This document shows positions 1 through 8,271 of a stretch of DNA of 64,000 nucleotides, one piece after another. Source of the stretch: Pyrinomonadaceae bacterium (GTDB lineage: Bacteria; Acidobacteriota; Blastocatellia; Pyrinomonadales; Pyrinomonadaceae). The DNA is taken from contig JAVEDE010000058.1 of assembly GCA_030841105.1 (NCBI GenBank), positions 28,676-92,675 of the forward strand. Direction: 5' to 3'. Position numbers and translations under genes: made by a program. The notes beneath the pieces were generated by a model. That model saw nothing but the letters and a program-made list of their open reading frames with translations. It was not told where the DNA came from and did no database searches. Every line of letters starts with the position of its first letter. The first letter of the stretch is position 1.

Positions 1-632
1 GGCGTGACGAACTCAGGGATCGCCGCGCCGAGGGAGTCGCCGCGATGCTCGTGGTAGAGCGAACTGCGGTCGTCGCGCGTGTGTTCGCGCATGGCGTGCA
101 AGGCCAACTCGCGCCCCATGTTCTCGCGCAGCGCGACGAACTCCATCTCCGGCGTGACGATGCCGCGCCGCGCGTAGTGCATCTGCGTGACGCGTGCGCC
201 CGCGCGTGCGCGCAACGGCGCGCGGCGCAGGCCGGGGAAATATTCGAGCCGCCCCTTCGTCTTCTGCTGCGCGTACTCGACCGCGCCCGCCGTCAGATAG
301 CCGTCGTCCTCCGGTTTGACTTCGCGCCCCGCGTATTCTTCCACATCATTGCGCGCGACGATCCAGTCGCGGCGCAGGGGCGCGAGTCCCTCGCGCTCGT
401 CGCACTTGACGGCGGGGTCGCCCCACGCGCCGCTCGTGTCGTAGACGCGCACGCTCCCGTTCTCTTCCAGCGTCCCGTCGGGGTGGCGCGTCGCGTTCAA
501 CGCGACCTCGCGGAAGGGGACGCGCACGCCCGCGCTCTCACCTTCGACGTAAATGCGCTCGGAGTTCGGCAGTCGCACCTCGTCGCTGCGAGGCTGTCCA
601 AGTTGCTCCGTCGGTTCTTTAGTTGTACTCAT
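1..632 (-). CDS. thiC: Phosphomethylpyrimidine synthase ThiC (5' part, runs off the window)
   Basis: Radical SAM enzyme that rearranges aminoimidazole ribotide into hydroxymethylpyrimidine phosphate for thiamine synthesis in the cytosol. I translated the minus strand by hand. The 210 visible residues begin MSTTKEPTEQL, carry the N-terminal family block LPNSERIYVEG...GVRVPFREV, and reach the conserved GIVTPEMEFVALREN segment. The catalytic barrel and C-terminal cluster cysteines lie beyond base 1. The ATG at 632 follows a GGAAAGG ribosome site. The TPP riboswitch and terminator immediately upstream fit ThiC exactly. A long plus-strand frame over the same bases is an antisense shadow. Confidence 0.95.
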   Translation of the reverse strand, partial: MSTTKEPTEQLGQPRSDEVRLPNSERIYVEGESAGVRVPFREVALNATRHPDGTLEENGSVRVYDTSGAWGDPAVKCDEREGLAPLRRDWIVARNDVEEYAGREVKPEDDGYLTAGAVEYAQQKTKGRLEYFPGLRRAPLRARAGARVTQMHYARRGIVTPEMEFVALRENMGRELALHAMREHTRDDRSSLYHEHRGDSLGAAIPEFVT

Positions 633-663
633 GTGGCCTTTCCGTCCGGCCGCTTCCGGCCTG

Positions 664-706
664 AAAAGAAAAACCGCTCGCGAAACGTGAAGGGTCGCAA
701 GCGGTC
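664..706 (-). terminator. Intrinsic terminator of the TPP riboswitch expression platform
   Basis: On the minus strand ACCGCTTGCGA pairs with TCGCGAGCGGT (one G-T wobble) across an 11-nt loop and is followed by TTTTCTTTT. It lies between the aptamer and the thiC start, so it is the likely OFF switch when thiamine pyrophosphate is bound. Confidence 0.85.
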
Positions 707-710
707 TTCC

Positions 711-806
711 GGCGTTTCTCCCTTCGGCGGTACTAACCGCATCAGGTTCTAGGGGTCTCACACGTTTGTGACTCTCAGCCGCGCCCGCGTGCGCGCAGCT
801 CCCCCG
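711..806 (-). promoter_or_regulatory. TPP riboswitch (thi-box) upstream of thiC
   Basis: Read on the minus strand the segment starts GGGGGAGCT, contains the thi-box blocks GGCTGAGAG, GAGACCC and GAACCTGATGCGGTTAGTAC, and ends CGAAGGGAGAAAC. These are the conserved thiamine-pyrophosphate aptamer blocks in the right order and spacing. It ends just before the terminator hairpin and about 80 bases before the thiC ATG. Control by transcription attenuation is inferred from this arrangement. Confidence 0.95.
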
Positions 807-860
807 AAAACTTTTCTCGACTATCAAAAAACGAACGGCGAATTATGAACTACCCGCGCG

Positions 861-1409
861 TCATTCAACAAACAGATCGTCAACCGCCATCATCCATCCC
901 GGCACAGCCGGTTCGGCCTCCGCCGTCTCGCCGCGACGATAAACTGTCGCCAGTTCAGGCTCGCTCGCGCGATAGACGCGGACAACATCATCGCTCAACA
1001 GATCAACATCCCACACGACCTCAGTGCCCGCCGCGAAATACTCGGCGCGCTTTCGTGCCATCGCGCGCTCAGCCTTCGCACCGTAGTCGCCTTCGCTTCT
1101 CACTTCGACTGCGAAGATGGGCGCGCTATCCAAAAACTTCATGCCCGTCTTCGCGCCTATGTGGAACGCCGCGTCTGGACTAAAGGATTTACGATTCGGC
1201 AAGTTTACGCGGAAGGCTTTGTTATCGCCGACGGCTACGCCGCTCTTAGTCCGTTTAGCGTATTCACGGAGTGAGGCGAAAATTTCGTCACCGGCATACC
1301 CCGGCTCAAAACCTGTTGGTGACATGTGGACGATCTCCCCGTTGACGAGTTCCGCCTTGCCCTCAACTTTGTAGAGGTCTTCGATGGTCGCTTCGGTTTT
1401 AGTGCTCAT
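861..1409 (-). CDS. Uma2 family (DUF820) restriction-endonuclease-like protein
   Basis: 182 residues, the usual size for this PD-(D/E)XK-fold family, which is abundant in cyanobacteria and some other phyla and whose cellular role is unclear. Visible family features are the N-terminal YKVEGKAELVNGEIVHMSP block, the acidic residue D79 in FSPDAAF and E102 in FAVEVRSE. It starts 19 bases after the moaA stop on the same strand and may be co-transcribed, though no functional link is evident. The ribosome site before the ATG is weak. Confidence 0.85.
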   Translation of the reverse strand: MSTKTEATIEDLYKVEGKAELVNGEIVHMSPTGFEPGYAGDEIFASLREYAKRTKSGVAVGDNKAFRVNLPNRKSFSPDAAFHIGAKTGMKFLDSAPIFAVEVRSEGDYGAKAERAMARKRAEYFAAGTEVVWDVDLLSDDVVRVYRASEPELATVYRRGETAEAEPAVPGWMMAVDDLFVE

Positions 1410-1428
1410 GTCGTGTGTCTCGCTCGGA

Positions 1429-2430
1429 TTAGCCGCCGATGAAACTCATCGTGCGCGCGGGCTGGAGAAAGTCGGGGTCGTTGATGTAGTGGCGCGGCTC
1501 TTTCTTGAGGACGACCGATTCGATGTACTCGACGGTCTCGGCGCGGGTCGCGCCGCGGCGGATCACGTCGCGCAGCGAGTGCTCGACGGTGGAGAAGAGG
1601 CACGTCCTGATCTGGCCGTCGGCGGTGAGGCGGATGCGTGAGCACGCGCCGCAGAAGGGTTCGGTGACGGGCGCGATGATGCCAATCTCGCCGGGCGCGC
1701 CGTCGGCGAAACGGTAACGCGCAGAGGTCTCCGCGCCGCGCCGGACGGGCAACGGCGCGAGCGGGAAATGCTCTTCAATCGCCGCGCGGATTTCACGGCC
1801 TGAGAACACGTCGGCGCGCGACCACTCGTGGCCGGAATCCAAAGGCATGAACTCGATGAAGCGCATCGAGAGGTCGTGCTCGCGCGCGAAGCGTGCGAAG
1901 TCTGCGACTTCCGCGTCATTGTGGCCGCGCACGATGACGGCGTTGATCTTGATGGGCGAGAGTCCGGCGTCGCGCGCCGCCTCGATGCCTTCGAGCACGC
2001 GCGCGAGCACGTCCACGCCGGTCATTTGGCGAAACGTTTCGGGGCGCAGGCTGTCGAGGCTGACGGTGATGCGGTCGAGTCCGGCGGCCTTGAGTGCGGC
2101 GGCGCGGCCGGGCAGGAAGTAGCCGTTCGTCGTCAAAGCGAGATCATGGAGCGCGGGCTTGAGCGCGGCGAGTTTACGGATGATCGTTTCGATGTCGCGG
2201 CGCATCATCGGCTCGCCGCCGGTGAGGCGGATTTTTTCGATGCCGAGGCTAACGAAGATGTCCGAGACGTACTCGATCTCTTCGTAGGAGAGCATCTGCT
2301 CTTTGGGCGCGATGGGCGGCTCGCCGTGCGGGAGACAGTAGAAGCAACGGAAGTTACACCTGTCGGTCAGCGACACGCGCAGGTCGCGGATCGCGCGCCC
2401 GTAGGAATCTTTGAGTAGGCCGGGGGTCAC
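1429..2430 (-). CDS. moaA: GTP 3',8-cyclase MoaA (molybdenum cofactor synthesis)
   Basis: Radical SAM enzyme that, with MoaC, converts GTP to cyclic pyranopterin monophosphate. The first 4Fe-4S motif is C25-x3-C29-x2-C32 (DRCNFRCFYC), followed by the SAM-binding LTGGEP block. The C-terminal cluster is FCGACSRIRLTADG plus a third Cys in IRTCLFS, and the chain ends in the Gly-Gly tail needed for activity in this family. Length 333 is typical. The start codon is GTG without an obvious Shine-Dalgarno sequence, but the conserved core DSYGRAIRDLRVS begins only eight residues in, so a later start is unlikely. A good promoter lies about 75 bases upstream. No other moa gene is in the window. Confidence 0.95.
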   Translation of the reverse strand: MTPGLLKDSYGRAIRDLRVSLTDRCNFRCFYCLPHGEPPIAPKEQMLSYEEIEYVSDIFVSLGIEKIRLTGGEPMMRRDIETIIRKLAALKPALHDLALTTNGYFLPGRAAALKAAGLDRITVSLDSLRPETFRQMTGVDVLARVLEGIEAARDAGLSPIKINAVIVRGHNDAEVADFARFAREHDLSMRFIEFMPLDSGHEWSRADVFSGREIRAAIEEHFPLAPLPVRRGAETSARYRFADGAPGEIGIIAPVTEPFCGACSRIRLTADGQIRTCLFSTVEHSLRDVIRRGATRAETVEYIESVVLKKEPRHYINDPDFLQPARTMSFIGG

Positions 2431-2502
2431 TTGAAGTTTTTTTCGCTCTCGTCTTTCGCCGTGTGCGCGCCGGAGAGATTCCGGCGCTGGGTTTAAAACC
2501 CT

Positions 2503-2531
2503 ATCATACGCCGACGGCGGGGGTGTTCCAA
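2503..2531 (-). promoter_or_regulatory. Sigma-70-like promoter for moaA
   Basis: Minus strand: TTGGAA (-35, complement of 2526-2531), exactly 17 bases, then TATGAT (-10, complement of 2503-2508). It lies in the gap between the upstream gene's stop and moaA. A GC-rich hairpin (GCGCCGG...CCGGCGC) follows in the leader. Confidence 0.6.
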
Positions 2532-2607
2532 GTCGCCCGTTCGGAGGCGGCGGGACGCGGGGAAGAGTGGGACGCGTCCCGCCGGTCGGGGAGAGGCGAA
2601 GGGCGGG

Positions 2608-3909
2608 TCAGGGCTTCTGCGGCTGGTCGGCGAGGGCGAGGAAGTGACGCACTTTGCCGCTGCGTTGGAAAAGTGCTTCGACCGCGGCGGCCTTCTGTTC
2701 CGCCAGCTCTTGCTTGAACGCCGCACGTTCCTCCGCGGTGGCTTCCGGGTCTATTTCATCGTCGTTGTCCGGCAGGTTGTTCGCGTAAAGATCGTGGTAC
2801 TGGGCAGTCCTGCTGTAGCTCGCCGCGAACTTGATGAGCGTCTGGTCGCCGAGCGTGTGCGCGACGATCCGCATCATGTCTTCGGCCTCGTAGCGCGGCT
2901 TGTCGGCCGTCCGCGCGAGGTGCTTGAGCAAGAAGGGGACGAGCCGCTCATCCTTCCACGCGCCGACGAGACGGATGAGCAGTTGTTCGCCGTCGTTCAA
3001 CTCTTCGGCGTTGAGCAGCGTCGTCATCAGACGCTCCTTCTGCGCGGGCGTGAGGAGCGCGGCGAAGTCTACGGGCGGGGCGGCCTGTGGATTCACCGGA
3101 AGGTCAATGACCACCTGCCCGTCCGCTCCGGCGTTAGCACTCTCGGCCACGCCCGCCGGTTCGGCCGAACTGTTACCGACGCTCTGGCCGCTGCCGTCCT
3201 CCGCCGTCTCCGGCGCAGCTGCTTCAACTTCGGACGACTCCGCGCCCGGCTCTTCTTCTTCCTCGCCTGCGGCTTCCTCCTCCTCGTCCGGCGGGTCTTC
3301 AAATCGCGACACGTTGAAGGCGAGGTCGTACGCGCCCTCCCAACGCGTGGCGGGTTCTTCGGCGCAACGCACGAGCCATTCGCCGAGCGCGGCTTCGTCC
3401 GGCTTCTCGCCCTGCATGATCGCGGCGAGTTCTTCGATGCGGCGGACGTAGACTTTCAAATCGCCTTCCGGCAACTTCTGGATGCCGCGCTCGCCGTCGG
3501 CGGATATGTAATCGTCGCCCTTCTCGACGCGCCGGAGAAAGACCAGCACCACGTCGTCCTTGGCATATTCGGTCGCTTGCACCTCGCTCGACGACCAGAC
3601 GAGGTGTTGCAGGTTAACGACCTTCTCCTTGCCCTCTCCCTTCAAGCGTGAAGTGAGATGAAGTTCCGTACTCGCCAACGTCGCCTCGCTCTGTTTCCAG
3701 ACGGCGACGGAATCGCCGACGCGCGCCACCGCCACGATGTCGCTATTCGTGAAGCGCGCGCGCAATGGGTTGGGCATAGCGATGGGACAGGCGGACGAGG
3801 CGGGCGGTTCGACGCAGATGAACCACGCGGCGAACACGGCGGCCAGCGCGAAGGCGACGGCCACGAAGCGGTTTGCAGACGGGCGAGCGGAGCGGCGGAC
3901 ACCAGGCAT
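2608..3909 (-). CDS. Secreted or membrane-anchored hypothetical protein with acidic linker
   Basis: 433 residues, not recognised. Residues about 14-32 form a hydrophobic segment (signal peptide or anchor) followed by Cys41 in SSACPIAMP. Residues about 50-200 look globular (IVAVARVGDSVAVWKQ..., VVLVFLRRVEKGDDY), reminiscent of small secreted modules seen in Acidobacteria. Residues 204-230 are a run of Glu and Asp, then a Ser/Ala-rich low-complexity stretch to about 280. Residues about 285-430 are predicted helical (LLTPAQKERLMTTLLN, LVPFLLKHLAR), possibly HEAT-like. The ATG at 3909 is followed by a basic N-terminus. It converges on nothing and precedes moaA on the same strand with its own gap. 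Confidence 0.7.
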   Translation of the reverse strand: MPGVRRSARPSANRFVAVAFALAAVFAAWFICVEPPASSACPIAMPNPLRARFTNSDIVAVARVGDSVAVWKQSEATLASTELHLTSRLKGEGKEKVVNLQHLVWSSSEVQATEYAKDDVVLVFLRRVEKGDDYISADGERGIQKLPEGDLKVYVRRIEELAAIMQGEKPDEAALGEWLVRCAEEPATRWEGAYDLAFNVSRFEDPPDEEEEAAGEEEEEPGAESSEVEAAAPETAEDGSGQSVGNSSAEPAGVAESANAGADGQVVIDLPVNPQAAPPVDFAALLTPAQKERLMTTLLNAEELNDGEQLLIRLVGAWKDERLVPFLLKHLARTADKPRYEAEDMMRIVAHTLGDQTLIKFAASYSRTAQYHDLYANNLPDNDDEIDPEATAEERAAFKQELAEQKAAAVEALFQRSGKVRHFLALADQPQKP

Positions 3910-4447
3910 AGACGTACCCCTTTCGGCATTTACATGCGAGGTAAAATTGCCTACCGAAATCCAACTAGTAGTTTTATGAAACCGGCGAACTGTTTAGACG
4001 CAGGCACGCGCCAAAAGTTCCCGTTGAAGAACTACGCCGACGGTTGGTCTGGACATGAGAAGAGGTTTGCGGTGAAGAGAGTTGTCCCGGCGTTGGAAAA
4101 AAATTTATAAATTCGGATTGCGCGCGGCGTCCGCTGTCGCGCCCGGCGAGGTTCGTCTTGAGTCTCTTTCGGGTCGCGGCATAATAGAAACAACGCGACG
4201 CTCTTTTCCGTCTCAAAATAATCTTTGCAACACTATCATCGTCATGCCGACTTGGCGGCCGAAAAATTATTCTCGCCGCCGTTAGCGTTTTCACGTGCTA
4301 TTCTCGCCTTAACAAGTGGGACGCAGTGAGCGGACGCCGGTACAAGAAACCCGCACTGCCCCGCTACCGACTCGCCGCCGCAACTGTTGGGGTCGCCGCG
4401 CGACCGCCACGCCGCCAATCGCTTTGTCACATGATAAGGAGCCTACC
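3910..4447. other. 538-base intergenic region with one copy of a 53-bp repeat
   Basis: Divergent gap between a minus-strand gene and a plus-strand operon. It is AT-richer than its surroundings and holds repeat copy 1 at 4261-4313. No convincing gene was found: frames here lack ribosome sites and resemble nothing known. Promoters for both flanking genes presumably lie here. Confidence 0.6.
4261..4313 (-). repeat. 53-bp repeated leader element, copy 1
   Basis: 46 of 53 bases match 8855-8907 with no gaps. The invariant core on the minus strand is GAAAACGCTAACGGCGGCGA. In the other copy this core forms the 5' leader of the ECF sigma gene. Here the similarity also ends near a CAT (minus-strand ATG) that opens only a nine-codon frame, so this copy may be a relic of a lost sigma gene or a shared promoter. 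Confidence 0.7.
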
Positions 4448-4720
4448 ATGAAGAAAGATCGTATCACCGTGCTCGCGCTTAACGCCCTCTTGCTGATCAC
4501 CCTCACCGCCGCCGTAGCCACGGCAGGCCGCCTCGATGACTCGAAATACAGGGTCTTCTGCGCCAACGGCAAGATGGAGGTTGAGCAACGGACGCTGGAG
4601 CAGGAGAAGAACGCACGCGGCTCGAACGTCTGCGTGCTGGCCGAGTTCGACTATCTCTCCGACGCCGAGAAGTATGCCGAAAACCACGGCGGCAAAGGCT
4701 CGGACTGCAACTGCCGATAG
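4448..4720 (+). CDS. Small secreted protein ending in Cys-Asn-Cys
   Basis: 90 residues from an ATG preceded by AAGGAG. The first about 26 residues are a signal peptide (MKKDRITVLALNALLLITLTAAVATAG). The mature part contains RVFCANGKMEVEQRTLEQEKNA and VCVLAEFDYLSDAEKYAENHGG and finishes GSDCNCR, so four cysteines could form disulfides outside the cytoplasm. No family recognised. It is the first of three same-strand small genes (next start 52 bases on). Confidence 0.75.
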   Translation: MKKDRITVLALNALLLITLTAAVATAGRLDDSKYRVFCANGKMEVEQRTLEQEKNARGSNVCVLAEFDYLSDAEKYAENHGGKGSDCNCR

Positions 4721-4772
4721 GACACACGCGTGCAAAACGGGCTTGCTCCGGCAGGCACCGGAGGAGAAGACA

Positions 4773-5219
4773 ATGGCAAGATTCAAAGACCCTAACGTTC
4801 CCGCTGCGGCCTTCGCGCCCTACCTTGAGCCGGGCGAGCAACTACGCAATGTCGCCTTCGGCGTCAAGCAGCCGAACCTGCTGCTGATGCTCCCGCTCTT
4901 CGCGCTCGCCGTTCTGCCCGGCGCTATCGCCGTCGCGCTGCTGACGAAGGAGTACGTCATCGGCCTGACCGACCGTCGCCTGATCGTGCTGCGCTTCAAG
5001 GGCAAGAGCGTCAGCGTGCAAGAGGTGTTGGACTACCGCCTCGACAACGGCCAACGCCCGCACGTCAAGGCTTCGACCGGCCCGGTCTTCACCCACATCG
5101 AGATCGAAGACCCGGCCAAACCTTTCGTCGCCAAGTTTCACCGGATGGGGATGCCCGGCAACCGCGAGGGCGCGATGGCTATTGCGGCGGCGCTGACCGG
5201 GCAGCCCGCGATTGTTTAG
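4773..5219 (+). CDS. PH-domain-like (bPH) small membrane protein
   Basis: 148 residues starting at the ATG after GAGGAGA; an upstream in-frame extension overlapping the previous gene is rejected. Residues about 33-58 form a hydrophobic segment (QPNLLLMLPLFALAVLPGA). The block KEYVIGLTDRRLIVLRFKG (18 residues) and the beta-rich rest resemble bacterial PH-like domains. Function unknown. Likely co-transcribed with its two small neighbours. Confidence 0.7.
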   Translation: MARFKDPNVPAAAFAPYLEPGEQLRNVAFGVKQPNLLLMLPLFALAVLPGAIAVALLTKEYVIGLTDRRLIVLRFKGKSVSVQEVLDYRLDNGQRPHVKASTGPVFTHIEIEDPAKPFVAKFHRMGMPGNREGAMAIAAALTGQPAIV

Positions 5220-5224
5220 ACCTC

Positions 5225-5536
5225 GTGACGTTACACCCTCCACAGACGATGATGAAGGACGCGACGAAGCAGGCGTTGCCCCCCTGCCCCTACTGCCGTG
5301 AGCCGCTCGACTCCGGCCACTTGTATTGTGGGAGGTGCGGGAGAGACCCGTCAGCCCCGCGCCGCCCCTGCCCGAAGTGCGGGCGGGTAACGCCGACGGC
5401 CGAGCGCGCCTGCTGGAACTGCGGGGCGGCCTTCAAGAGCGACATGCGCTGGAAGGTCGCCCTCATCGTCGGCCTCTTCCTTCTGAGCTTCGTCCTGAGC
5501 ATCGTACTCGCCCTCGTCAAAGTGCTTTTCAGTTGA
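5225..5536 (+). CDS. Double zinc-ribbon protein with C-terminal membrane anchor
   Basis: Up to 103 residues. Four CxxC pairs (CPYC, CGRC, CPKC, CWNC) form two zinc ribbons, followed by a C-terminal transmembrane helix (WKVALIVGLFLLSFVLSIVLA). The start is uncertain: the GTG-like codon at 5225 or the ATGs at 5249/5252, none with a strong ribosome site. Starting just after the preceding gene suggests one transcript. Such zinc-ribbon/TM proteins are common and mostly uncharacterised. Confidence 0.7.
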   Translation: MTLHPPQTMMKDATKQALPPCPYCREPLDSGHLYCGRCGRDPSAPRRPCPKCGRVTPTAERACWNCGAAFKSDMRWKVALIVGLFLLSFVLSIVLALVKVLFS

Positions 5537-5561
5537 TCGGGCGTGGTCGTAGGTAGTGGTG

Positions 5562-8168
5562 TTACTGCGGAAGCTTTAAGCGACGAAGGAGATCGGTGAA
5601 GCGCGGGTCGCTGCGCAGCGAATCAAAACGCGGGTCAACTTGAAGATAAGCCATCCAGTGTTCGCGACGCTGATATGTCTTCTCCAGGTATTCAAGCGCC
5701 TTATCCTTGTCTCCCGCTTGGGCATAAAGACAGGCGAAGAAATATATCATTGGATTGAATTGATAACTCCTTTTGGCTTGCTCGCGCAAAACTCCCTGCC
5801 AGCCGGCGGTTTTGTAGGCGGTTTCAAAAATCCTGACGGTTTCCTCGTCCATGTTCGACAACTTTTGGAATCTCATCAGCCGTTCAAAATCTTCCGACTG
5901 TTTGCCCTGAAAGGCGACGCCGCCGACAAGCCAATAATAGGCGACGGCGCGCTGCGGATTTCTTTGACCGAGTCTCTCCAATTGTTGGGCAGCCTCGTCG
6001 TAGCGTCGGGCAAATGTCAAAGCGACCGTATAGACGATTTGATGATAAAAGGATGTCGGGTCGAGATCGATGGCGGTCTTGATTTCGGCAATCGCTTCGT
6101 CGAAACGCCTGCTCTGAGAAGAAAACAGAAGACGCGCATACGTATTGTGGGCGAGCGGAGAAGTCGGGTCTAACTCGATGGCTCGCCTGCACGCCGCTTC
6201 CGCGCCGCCGACATCGTATTCGTAATTCAATTTGTTCATGCAGAGCGCGTTGTATGCTTCGGATAAATTCGGGTCGAGTTCGAGTGCTTTCTTAACTGCT
6301 GCCATCGAGATTCGATGCTGTTCGTGGATATCTACATCTCCTCCCTGGTCCGACAACGAGCGGTGGGAAAATGCGACGCCCGCCCACGCCCGCGCGTAAT
6401 TCGGGTCGAGCCGGACGGCTTGCTCAAAAAATTCGACTGCTTTCAAACCGTCCTGCTGGCTTCGTTTGTCGTTAAAATACACCCCTTGCAAATAAAGCCG
6501 GTATGCCTCTTCATTGTCCGTCCCGCGTTTTTTCGTTGGATTATTTTGTTTGAAGTTAAATCGCGTCAACAGAAGGTTTCCTAGTTCGCTCGCAATCTGG
6601 TCTTGCGTCGCAAAAACGTCGCCCGTGTTTGTTTCTCCGCTTTTATACGTTTCGACAATCTCGCCGCTCGCCACATTCAAAAGTTCCGAGGTGACGCGAA
6701 TTTTCCCGCCCGCCAACTGGTAATTCGAGGCGAGAACATAATCAACCCCCTGCTCGCGTCCCGCCGCAATCGGGTCTTGATTGATGTCGGCATACTTGCG
6801 CATCGCGCTCAGCGGACGCACGACGAAACCCTTCATCGCGCCGAGTTTGTAAATCAACGAATCGGCAATGCCGATCTCGTAAATCTCGTCTCGGTTCGCC
6901 GCGCTGATTGGTCTTAACGGCAAGACGGCGATTGATTTTTTGTCGCCGATAGGAGGCGCGCTTCTTGCCCTGTAAAAATAAAGCCCCAGCCCGATAGAAC
7001 AGACGAGAGTGAGCGCAATGAGAAAGGCGACGCTCGCGGCGAGTCTCGGGCGCGCGGATGGGATAGCCCCACCCGCGCCCCCGGCTTCGAGACGCTTCTG
7101 CAAACGCCGCAAGTCCGCGAACAGTTCTTCCGCCGACGGGTAACGCTCCTCGCGGTCTTTCTCAAGGCACTTCCCGACGACGCGCTGCAACTCGCCGGGC
7201 GTCCCCTTCGCGATCTGCGGGAGCGGCGCGGGTTCAGTCTTCAAAACAGCCGCGACCACGTCGCTCGCCGTCTCGCCCGTGAAGCATGGCACGCCCGCGA
7301 GCATCTCGTAGAGGACACAGCCCAGAGACCACACGTCGGTTCGCGCGTCCACCTCCTGACCGCGCGCCTGCTCCGGCGACATATAACGGTCTGTGCCCAT
7401 GATGAGACCCGGCGTCGTCTTGATCGTCGAGCCGTTGTGCCCGTTTCCTTCGGCCGCAGCGGACTGACGCGGCGCGAGCTTGGCGATGCCGAAATCGAGA
7501 ACTTTGACGTAGCCGTCCGGCCGGAGCATGACGTTCTCCGGCTTCACGTCGCGGTGAACGATACCCGCCTCGTGCGCGGCACGGAGCGCCGAGGCGATCT
7601 GCGCGGCGATGTCGAGCGCCTCGGCGGGCGGAATCGCTCCGCACGAAAGGCGCGCGCGTAAGGTCTCGCCCTCGATGTACTCGGAGGCGATGACGCTCGC
7701 ACCGCCTGTCTCTTCGATGCCGTAGACGGTGATGATGTTCGGATGGTTCAAGGCGGAGGCCGCGCGCGCCTCTTGCCGGAAGCGGCGCACCTGCTCAGCG
7801 TCGTGCGTGAGGTGGTCGGGCAGGAACTTCAAGGCGACGCGGCGGCCGAGTTCCGCGTCCTCGGCCAGATAGACGCGCCCCATCCCGCCCGCGCCGAGCA
7901 GAGAGAGCACCCGGTAACGCCCCGCGAGCGTCTGCCCGATGACCTGCCCGGCCATGTCCTCGGCGAGGAGGCCAGCGGCAAAGGCGAGCGCCGGTTCGTC
8001 TATGACGCCCACGCCCCCCTCGTGCGAGCGGATGAGCGACTCGACCTCGTGGCGTAGCTCCGCATCGCTCGCGCACTCACGCTCTAAGAATGCGGCGCGC
8101 CCGTCCGCCTCCAACTCAAGCGTGGCGTGAAAGAGTTCCCCGATTTTGCGGTATCGCTCAGGCGTCAT
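5562..8168 (-). CDS. Transmembrane Ser/Thr protein kinase with TPR tail
   Basis: 868 residues. An N-terminal region of about 85 residues (MTPERYRKIGELFHATLEL) is typical of kinases encoded beside Sigma70_ECF sigma factors. The Hanks kinase domain spans about 87-355: glycine loop GAGGMG 92-97, Lys114 (VALKFL), HRD 205-207 in HRDVKPEN, DFG 225-227, and SPEQARG in the activation region. A transmembrane helix lies at about 379-398, then a CadC/TolB-like segment (SIAVLPLRP) and TPR-like helices from about 545 to the end. All catalytic residues are present. The start at 8168 avoids seven residues encoded by a palindromic repeat. It follows the sigma gene on the same strand, so kinase and sigma are probably one signalling unit. 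Confidence 0.92.
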   Translation of the reverse strand: MTPERYRKIGELFHATLELEADGRAAFLERECASDAELRHEVESLIRSHEGGVGVIDEPALAFAAGLLAEDMAGQVIGQTLAGRYRVLSLLGAGGMGRVYLAEDAELGRRVALKFLPDHLTHDAEQVRRFRQEARAASALNHPNIITVYGIEETGGASVIASEYIEGETLRARLSCGAIPPAEALDIAAQIASALRAAHEAGIVHRDVKPENVMLRPDGYVKVLDFGIAKLAPRQSAAAEGNGHNGSTIKTTPGLIMGTDRYMSPEQARGQEVDARTDVWSLGCVLYEMLAGVPCFTGETASDVVAAVLKTEPAPLPQIAKGTPGELQRVVGKCLEKDREERYPSAEELFADLRRLQKRLEAGGAGGAIPSARPRLAASVAFLIALTLVCSIGLGLYFYRARSAPPIGDKKSIAVLPLRPISAANRDEIYEIGIADSLIYKLGAMKGFVVRPLSAMRKYADINQDPIAAGREQGVDYVLASNYQLAGGKIRVTSELLNVASGEIVETYKSGETNTGDVFATQDQIASELGNLLLTRFNFKQNNPTKKRGTDNEEAYRLYLQGVYFNDKRSQQDGLKAVEFFEQAVRLDPNYARAWAGVAFSHRSLSDQGGDVDIHEQHRISMAAVKKALELDPNLSEAYNALCMNKLNYEYDVGGAEAACRRAIELDPTSPLAHNTYARLLFSSQSRRFDEAIAEIKTAIDLDPTSFYHQIVYTVALTFARRYDEAAQQLERLGQRNPQRAVAYYWLVGGVAFQGKQSEDFERLMRFQKLSNMDEETVRIFETAYKTAGWQGVLREQAKRSYQFNPMIYFFACLYAQAGDKDKALEYLEKTYQRREHWMAYLQVDPRFDSLRSDPRFTDLLRRLKLPQ

Positions 8169-8169
8169 G

Positions 8170-8271
8170 AAAACAGTGACGAGTGACAAGTGACAAGTGA
8201 CGGGTGACAGGTGACGAGCAAAGACAAGTTTTTAACTCGTCACCTGTCACTCGTCACTTGTCACTGTTTTT
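8170..8271. repeat. Heptamer palindrome H1 (GTGACAA/GTGACGA type)
   Basis: Left arm 8170-8218 is a run of 7-bp units GTGACGA, GTGACAA, GTGACGG, GTGACAG. The right arm 8236-8271 is the matching inverted run (CTCGTCACCTGTCACTCGTC...). It fills the gap between the sigma gene and the kinase gene and encodes the last residues and stop of the sigma factor. Same design as the elements at 53455, 56104, 58127 and 22343. Confidence 0.85.

Noticed and set aside
45..752. Plus-strand frame over the first 750 bases
   Set aside because: The minus strand encodes ThiC with a TPP riboswitch; the plus frame is compositionally biased and runs through the riboswitch.
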